Below, in pieces: positions 59,684 to 64,000 of a stretch of DNA of 64,000 nucleotides. Source of the DNA: Microbacterium sp. BH-3-3-3 (GTDB taxonomy: Bacteria; Actinomycetota; Actinomycetes; Actinomycetales; Microbacteriaceae); the NCBI RefSeq assembly GCF_001792815.1, contig NZ_CP017674.1, positions 1,860,001 to 1,924,000 of the forward strand, written 5' to 3'. The position numbers and the translations under genes were made by a program. The notes under the pieces are model-generated. The model saw only the letters and a program-made list of their open reading frames with translations. It did not search any database and had not been told where the DNA came from. How positions within the stretch are numbered: the first letter of the stretch is position 1; each line of letters begins with the position of its first letter.

Positions 59684-60591
59684 CGTCCGTGACTCGCTAC
59701 GAACCCGCCATCGATGTCGGGGCGCTGACGGCGATCGACGTGCACGTGCACGTCGAGATCGACGGGCACGGGCATTCCTCGCTCCCCGATGACCTCGCCG
59801 CGGCCGCGAGTCGCTATTTCTCCACCGATGCCGCGCGTCCCGACCTCGACAGCATCGCCGCGTATTACCGCGAACGCTCGATGGCCGCGGTGGTCTTCAC
59901 GGTGGATGCCGAGAGCAACCTCGGCCACCCGCCCCTCTCGAGCGCCGACATCGCCGAGGGCGCAGCCCGCCACAACGACGTGCTCATCCCGTTCGGCTCC
60001 GTCGACCCGAACCGCGCCGATGCGGTGGACCGCGCGCAGCGCCTCATCGAGGAGTCGGGCGTGCGGGGCTTCAAGTTCCACCCCACCGTGCAGAGATTCG
60101 ACCCGAGCGACGAACGGCACTATCCCCTTTACGAGGCGCTCCAATCGGCGGGGGTCGTCGCCCTGTTCCACACCGGTCAGACGGGTATCGGCGCGGGGAT
60201 GAGGGGCGGCCGGGGCCTACGTCTGGGACTCTCGAACCCCATCCTGCTCGACGGCGTCGCGGCCGACTTCGGCGACCTGCAGATCATCATGGCCCACCCC
60301 TCGGTGCCGTGGCAGGACGAAGCGATCTCGGTCGCCACCCACAAGCACAACACCTGGATCGACCTGTCGGGCTGGAGCCCGAAGTACTTCCCCGCACAGC
60401 TCGTGCGCGCTGCGAACTCGTTCCTGAAGGGCCGCGTGCTCTTCGGGTCCGACTTCCCGTTGCTCACGCCCGACCGCTGGCTGCACGACGTCGAGCAGAC
60501 CACCCTCAAGCCCGAGGTCATGCCCGGCATCCTCCGCGACAACGCCGCGCGCCTGCTCGGTCTGACCACCCCCTCCAAGGAGCACTCATGA
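59680..60591 (+). CDS. Amidohydrolase-family enzyme (amidohydro-rel / decarboxylase-like)
   Basis: 303 residues from GTG 59680, overlapping the SDR stop (GTGA). Metal-binding pattern: AIDVHVHVEIDG at the start, GFKFHPTVQRF, ALFHTGQTG, IIMAHPSVPWQDEAI and FGSDFPLLTPD, all typical of the amidohydrolase-2 superfamily that includes gamma-resorcylate and aminocarboxymuconate decarboxylases. The reaction could be decarboxylation or hydrolysis. Confidence 0.88.
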   Translation: MTSVTRYEPAIDVGALTAIDVHVHVEIDGHGHSSLPDDLAAAASRYFSTDAARPDLDSIAAYYRERSMAAVVFTVDAESNLGHPPLSSADIAEGAARHNDVLIPFGSVDPNRADAVDRAQRLIEESGVRGFKFHPTVQRFDPSDERHYPLYEALQSAGVVALFHTGQTGIGAGMRGGRGLRLGLSNPILLDGVAADFGDLQIIMAHPSVPWQDEAISVATHKHNTWIDLSGWSPKYFPAQLVRAANSFLKGRVLFGSDFPLLTPDRWLHDVEQTTLKPEVMPGILRDNAARLLGLTTPSKEHS

Positions 60592-61040
60592 GCACCACCG
60601 TCTCGTACGACGACATCGCCGGCCTCACCGGCACCGATCTCGGCTGGTCGGAGTGGCTCGAGATCACCCAGGATCGCGTGAACCTCTTCGCCCACGCCAC
60701 CGACGACCACCAGTGGATCCACACCGACCCCGAGCGCGCGAAGGACGGCCCTTTCGGCGGGGCCATCGCCCACGGATTCCTGAGCCTGTCGCTCGCGGTG
60801 AACTTCTGGACCGAACTGCTCGACGTCACCGGTGTGACCACCAAGGTCAACTACGGTCTCGACAAGGTGCGGTTCATCTCACCCGTGAAGGTCGGAGCCC
60901 ACGTGCGCATGAACGCCGTCATCGCCGAGGTCACAGAGATCGCCGGGGGCTACCAGCTCACCGTCGACCAGACGATCGAGATCGACGGCGGCGGCAAGCC
61001 CGCCGTCGTCGCCCGCGGCCTGTACCGCTTCTACGCCTGA
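60588..61040 (+). CDS. MaoC-family dehydratase/hydratase
   Basis: 150 residues. Hotdog fold with the hydratase motif AHATDDHQWIHTDPERAKDG (catalytic Asp-x4-His) and GGAIAHGFLSLSLA. Acts as an R-specific enoyl-CoA hydratase or thioester dehydratase. Overlaps the amidohydrolase stop by four bases (ATGA). Presumably acts on the CoA ester made by the ligase encoded next. Confidence 0.9.
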   Translation: MSTTVSYDDIAGLTGTDLGWSEWLEITQDRVNLFAHATDDHQWIHTDPERAKDGPFGGAIAHGFLSLSLAVNFWTELLDVTGVTTKVNYGLDKVRFISPVKVGAHVRMNAVIAEVTEIAGGYQLTVDQTIEIDGGGKPAVVARGLYRFYA

Positions 61041-61066
61041 GTGGGAGGGGCCTCGACCCCTCCCAC
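61041..61066 (+). terminator. Intra-operon hairpin
   Basis: GTGGGAGGGG (61041-61050) pairs exactly with 61057-61066 (6-base loop), immediately after the MaoC stop and 34 bases before the CoA-ligase ATG. It may attenuate or protect the upstream part of the transcript. Confidence 0.55.
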
Positions 61067-61099
61067 ATCCACCCCGCACCCTCGACGAAGAGAACGCGC

Positions 61100-62680
61100 A
61101 TGAGAACCCAAGGTCTCGGAGCCTGGCTCCCCCGCCGGCTCCTCCGCTCCCCCGACAAGGCCGCCGTCGTCTACGGCGAGGACCAGCGCCTGACCTACGG
61201 CCGGCTCGCCGACGCCGCCGAGGCGTTCTCGGCCGTGCTCGTCTCGCGCGGGATCGGGGCGGGCGACGCGGTCGCCTACCTCGGCGAGAACAGCCCCGAT
61301 TTCCTCATCGCGCTGTTCGGCACCGTCCGGATCGGCGCCGTCTTCGTGCCGGTGAACACGCGACTCGCCGGGCGCGAGATCGCCCATGTGCTCACCGACA
61401 GCGCCGCACGGGTGCTCGTGCACGATCCGAGCTTCGACGACCGTCTCGACGCCCTCCCCTCCCTCGAGCACGTGCCGCCGCGCATCCGCACCGGCGCGTT
61501 CGGACGCCACGGGGAGCCGGGCTTGTCCCGACTGCTGGATGCCGCGGGGCCCGCGCCCGGACTCGTCGTCGCCGACCCCGACACCCCCGCCGCGATCGTC
61601 TACACCTCCGGAACGACCGGACGGCCGAAGGGCGCCGTGCTGACGCACGACAACCTCACGGCGGTCGCGGTCAACACCATCGTCGACTACGACGTGGTTT
61701 CCGACGATGTCGCTCTGATGATCTCGCCCCTGTTCCACGTGGCATCCCTCGGCATGGGAGCCCTCCCCGTCGTCTTGAAGGGCGCGACGCTCGTGCTCGA
61801 GAAGGGCTTCGACGCGGGACGCGCCCTCGACCTCGTCGAGCGCCACCGCGTGACGATGATCTCGGGCGTCCCCACGACATTCCAGCTCATGGCCGACCAC
61901 CCCGCGTGGGAGGACGCCGACGTGTCGAGCCTGCGCACCCTCACCTGCGGCGGATCCGCCGTTCCCGATCGAATCCTGAGCGCCTGGGAGGCGCGCGGAC
62001 TCTCTTTCTCGCAGGGGTACGGCATGACCGAGACCTCCCCCGGCGCCACCTCTCTGGGCTCACACATGACGAGGTTGAAGCAGGGCAGCGTCGGGCTGCC
62101 GCACTTCTTCACCGATGTGCGCGTGGTCGACGAGCAGCAGCGGCCGGTCCCGACCGGCACTGTCGGCGAGATCCAGATCAGCGGGCCGAACGTGTTCGCC
62201 GGGTACCACGGGCTCGACGAAGCCACTCTCGCCGCGAAGACCGACGACGGCTGGTTCCGCTCCGGCGACCTGGGCTACCTCGACCGCGACGGATATCTGT
62301 TCGTGAGCGGCCGCTCGAAAGACATGATCATCTCGGGCGGCGAGAACGTCTACCCCGCCGAGGTGGAGTCGCTCATCGCGGATCTGCCGGGCGTCACGGG
62401 GGTCGCGGTCATCGGCATCCCGGACGACCGCTGGGGAGAGGTGCCTCTCGCGGTGGTCACCATCGCCCCCGGAGCGCAGATCGACACCGCCGCCGTCCGC
62501 GCGCACCTCGACGGCCAGGTGGCCCGCTACAAGCTGCCGAAGGACGTCGTGATCGTCGATGCCCTCCCCCGCACGGCGTCGGGCAAGGTGCAGAAAGAGG
62601 AGCTTCGATCACGTTTAGGCCGGAGCGGGGACGAGCTTGCAAACGTACCGAACAAAGATCGGGGAGGCACTCTTCGGTGA
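61100..62680 (+). CDS. Acyl-CoA ligase (AMP-forming)
   Basis: 526 residues. ANL superfamily: P-loop YTSGTTGRPKGAVLTHDN (about residue 172), A5 motif YGMTETSPG, SGDLGYLDRDGYLFVSGRSKDMIISGG hinge region, ENVYPAEVE, and the final Lys in PRTASGKVQKEELRSRL. Activates a carboxylic acid (fatty or aromatic) to its CoA ester. The last 19 residues after RSRLG have no family counterpart; they may reflect a 3'-end rearrangement, as direct repeats lie right behind the stop. Confidence 0.9.
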   Translation: MRTQGLGAWLPRRLLRSPDKAAVVYGEDQRLTYGRLADAAEAFSAVLVSRGIGAGDAVAYLGENSPDFLIALFGTVRIGAVFVPVNTRLAGREIAHVLTDSAARVLVHDPSFDDRLDALPSLEHVPPRIRTGAFGRHGEPGLSRLLDAAGPAPGLVVADPDTPAAIVYTSGTTGRPKGAVLTHDNLTAVAVNTIVDYDVVSDDVALMISPLFHVASLGMGALPVVLKGATLVLEKGFDAGRALDLVERHRVTMISGVPTTFQLMADHPAWEDADVSSLRTLTCGGSAVPDRILSAWEARGLSFSQGYGMTETSPGATSLGSHMTRLKQGSVGLPHFFTDVRVVDEQQRPVPTGTVGEIQISGPNVFAGYHGLDEATLAAKTDDGWFRSGDLGYLDRDGYLFVSGRSKDMIISGGENVYPAEVESLIADLPGVTGVAVIGIPDDRWGEVPLAVVTIAPGAQIDTAAVRAHLDGQVARYKLPKDVVIVDALPRTASGKVQKEELRSRLGRSGDELANVPNKDRGGTLR

Positions 62681-62689
62681 TTCTGGACA

Positions 62690-62725
62690 GAACCGTGTGA
62701 CGCATCTGGAACCGCATGACGCATC
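62690..62725. repeat. Imperfect 17-bp direct repeat behind the CoA-ligase gene
   Basis: GAACCGTGTGACGCATC (62690-62706) recurs as GAACCGCATGACGCATC (62709-62725), 2 mismatches, 19 bp apart; ATGACGCA appears once more at about 62748. The layout recalls the ends of IS481-type elements, followed by an ATG opening M-T-H-A, but no transposase frame survives. Confidence 0.5.
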
Positions 62726-62895
62726 CGCCCGTGGAGGTGACATCTTGATGACGCACGCCAGCAGATCGACCCCGACCCCCGGGTCAGCCTGCGTGGGAAT
62801 GCGTCCGGGGTCCCGACGTGGAGACGGAGCAGCCGCGCGTTTCGCACCCACCGTCGCGCGGCGGTGTCCACCGCGATCGCGGGTTTGCGGGCACG

Positions 62896-62943
62896 AACGA
62901 AGGAGCCGGTTGGTGCTTTGCGGCACCAACCGGCTCCTTCGTT
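62896..62943 (+). terminator. Very strong terminator with T-run
   Basis: A perfect 21-bp inverted repeat (62896-62916 with 62923-62943) around a 6-base loop, followed on the plus strand by GTTTTTC. It ends the operon with the CoA ligase and faces the convergent tRNA gene. Confidence 0.9.
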
Positions 62944-62990
62944 GTTTTTCCAGACACTTGGGCCGTATTTTTCCAAACAGACCCGTTGTG

Positions 62991-63074
62991 TGCGCGAGGG
63001 GGGACTTGAACCCCCACGCCCGTGAAGGCACTGGCACCTGAAGCCAGCGCGTCTACCTATTCCGCCACTCGCGC
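62991..63074 (-). tRNA. tRNA-Leu (anticodon CAG)
   Basis: 84 nt on the minus strand. Acceptor arms GCGCGAG (63068-63074 side) and CTCGCGC (62992-62998 side) pair exactly, with discriminator A. The anticodon arm CTGGC-TTCAGGT-GCCAG gives CAG (codon CUG). A long variable arm (TGCCTTCACGGGCG region) and the TTCAAGTC T-loop confirm a class II tRNA-Leu. CCA is not encoded. It is convergent with the catabolic operon, and a clear terminator lies between. Confidence 0.95.
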
Positions 63075-63228
63075 GTGCGCGGCATCCAGGATGCCACGCG
63101 ACCAACTTCCCGAGAATATCACGGTCGCGCCCGCACGACGAAACGCGGGCCCCGAGAGGCGCGTCCATGACCTGTACAGCAGCCCTGGCTACGATGTGCC
63201 TACTGGTCTGCCTGCCTGAAGGAGTCTT

Positions 63229-63966
63229 GTGGGACTACTCGACAGTTTCGAGAAGGGTCTCGAACGCGCCGTCAACGGTGCGTTCGCGAAGACCTTCCGC
63301 AGCGGCATCCAGCCGGTGGAGATCGCATCCGCCCTCCGCAGCGAGCTCGACAAGAAGGCCGTCGTGGTCACCCGCGACCGCATCCTGGCGCCCAACTCGT
63401 TCTCGGTGCGCCTCTCTCCCGCCGACGACGAGAAGATGAGCGCGCTCGGGTCGACCCTGGTCACCGAACTCGACACCCTGGTCAAGAAGCACGCGCGCAC
63501 GCAGGGGTACTCCTTCGCCGGGCCCGTCGCCATCTCGATCGAGCGAGACGGGTCGCTGTCCACCGGCACCCTGCGCGTCGACTCGCAGACCACCGAGGGC
63601 CAGGTCGCGTGGCGCGGCGTCGTCGACATCGACGGCAAGCGTCATCCGCTCTCCTCGGCCCGCACGGTCATCGGGCGCGGGAGCGACGCCGACATCACCA
63701 TCCCCGACGCCGGCACGAGCCGCAAGCACGTGGAGATCCTCTGGGACGGCGAGCGCGCGATGGTCCGTGACCTCGGTTCCACCAACGGCACCACGCTCAA
63801 CGGCCACAAGGTCACCGAGGCCGCTCTGCCGCCCGATTCGACGATCTCGATCGGTCGGACCAATATCGTGTTCCGAGTGGTGGCGCAGGCGCAGCCGCCG
63901 CGGCGCCCCTCGGCGTCCGACGCCACGCGCATCTTCGACGTCCGGGAACGGGGACCCCTTTCATGA
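63229..63966 (+). CDS. fhaA: FhaA: DUF3662 plus FHA domain protein
   Basis: 245 residues from GTG 63229 (AAGGAG upstream). The N-terminal DUF3662 domain (about 1-115) begins GLLDSFEKGLERAVNGAFAK with the conserved IQPVEIASALRSELDKKA. A C-terminal FHA domain (about 140-230) has IGRGSDADITIPDAGTSRKH and DLGSTNGTTLNGHKV, the phosphothreonine-binding motifs. In Actinobacteria FhaA binds phospho-Ser/Thr-kinase PknB and links it to cell-wall precursor export (MviN). It opens the conserved fhaA-fhaB-pstP-rodA-pbpA-pknA-pknB locus. Shorter linker than mycobacterial FhaA. Confidence 0.95.
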   Translation: MGLLDSFEKGLERAVNGAFAKTFRSGIQPVEIASALRSELDKKAVVVTRDRILAPNSFSVRLSPADDEKMSALGSTLVTELDTLVKKHARTQGYSFAGPVAISIERDGSLSTGTLRVDSQTTEGQVAWRGVVDIDGKRHPLSSARTVIGRGSDADITIPDAGTSRKHVEILWDGERAMVRDLGSTNGTTLNGHKVTEAALPPDSTISIGRTNIVFRVVAQAQPPRRPSASDATRIFDVRERGPLS

Positions 63967-64000
63967 GTCAGCTGACTCTTCTCCTGCTGCAGGGCGGGTT
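63963..64000 (+). CDS. fhaB: FhaB-like FHA protein, start only (cut by window edge)
   Basis: ATG 63963 overlaps the fhaA stop by four bases (ATGA). The visible codons (MSQLTLLLLQGGF-type) match the N-terminal membrane segment expected for FhaB. The position after fhaA is the conserved one; only about 12 residues are visible. Confidence 0.6.
   Translation, partial: MSQLTLLLLQGG

Noticed and set aside
62748..63041. Short frames opening M-T-H-A behind the CoA-ligase gene, as an IS481 transposase
   Set aside because: After the first residues nothing resembles a transposase; the frames run through the terminator and the tRNA gene.
1..64000. CRISPR array or prophage
   Set aside because: No series of regularly spaced identical repeats and no phage structural, integrase or cas gene was seen.

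Overview
The window is high-GC, gene-dense DNA with actinobacterial signatures. These include nucS (the non-canonical mismatch-repair endonuclease), a class III lanthipeptide synthetase, an FHA-domain pair (fhaA-fhaB) beside tRNA-Leu, and many genes whose start codon lies 6-7 bases after a TANNNT -10 box (leaderless style). The codon habits, especially the recurrent heptamer GGATGCC/GGCATCC, and the gene set suggest Microbacteriaceae, probably Microbacterium. That genus call is an inference without any database search. The right end (tRNA-Leu, fhaA, fhaB) looks like the conserved fha/pkn locus of Actinobacteria; the rest is largely accessory.

Layout. 1-13.6 kb is mostly housekeeping: mrpA (cut by the left edge), a LacI regulator divergent from an MFS transporter across a double palindromic operator, a small toxin-antitoxin plus VOC insert in front of nucS, a HAD phosphatase, a rhomboid/lysyltransferase fusion, a cold-shock protein, small regulators and membrane proteins. 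14.1-18.9 kb is a compact class III lanthipeptide locus on the minus strand (histidine kinase, response regulator, LanKC, then a previously uncalled 40-residue precursor). 19.2-30.3 kb is a glycan/glycoside islet: GH78 rhamnosidase, GH3 glycosidase, a peptide-type ABC importer and its TetR regulator, with broken gene pieces at the left edge.

30.4-41.3 kb holds an amino-acid/peptide salvage block: SDR, APC permease, polar amino-acid ABC transporter, FadR-type regulator, a frameshifted gamma-glutamyltransferase, a TauE exporter and a lactonase-like hydrolase. Repeated TTTGAC boxes sit at both the APC promoter and the ABC/FadR intergenic region. 41.4-62.7 kb is a catabolic super-cluster: two amidases, a kinase-aminotransferase fusion, an agmatine-deiminase-family enzyme, a second peptide-type importer under a TetR repressor with two matching 31-bp operators, DUF3237, a vanillate-demethylase-like Rieske pair, PadR and MarR regulators, and an SDR / amidohydrolase / MaoC / acyl-CoA ligase operon. 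As a working hypothesis, the super-cluster could import and dismantle aromatic amides (phenolamides): amidase cleavage, nitrogen recovery from the amine, and CoA activation plus O-demethylation of the aromatic acid.

The strongest candidates for something undescribed are the labyrinthopeptin-like lanthipeptide precursor, its coupling to a two-component system, and the aromatic-amide catabolic super-cluster.
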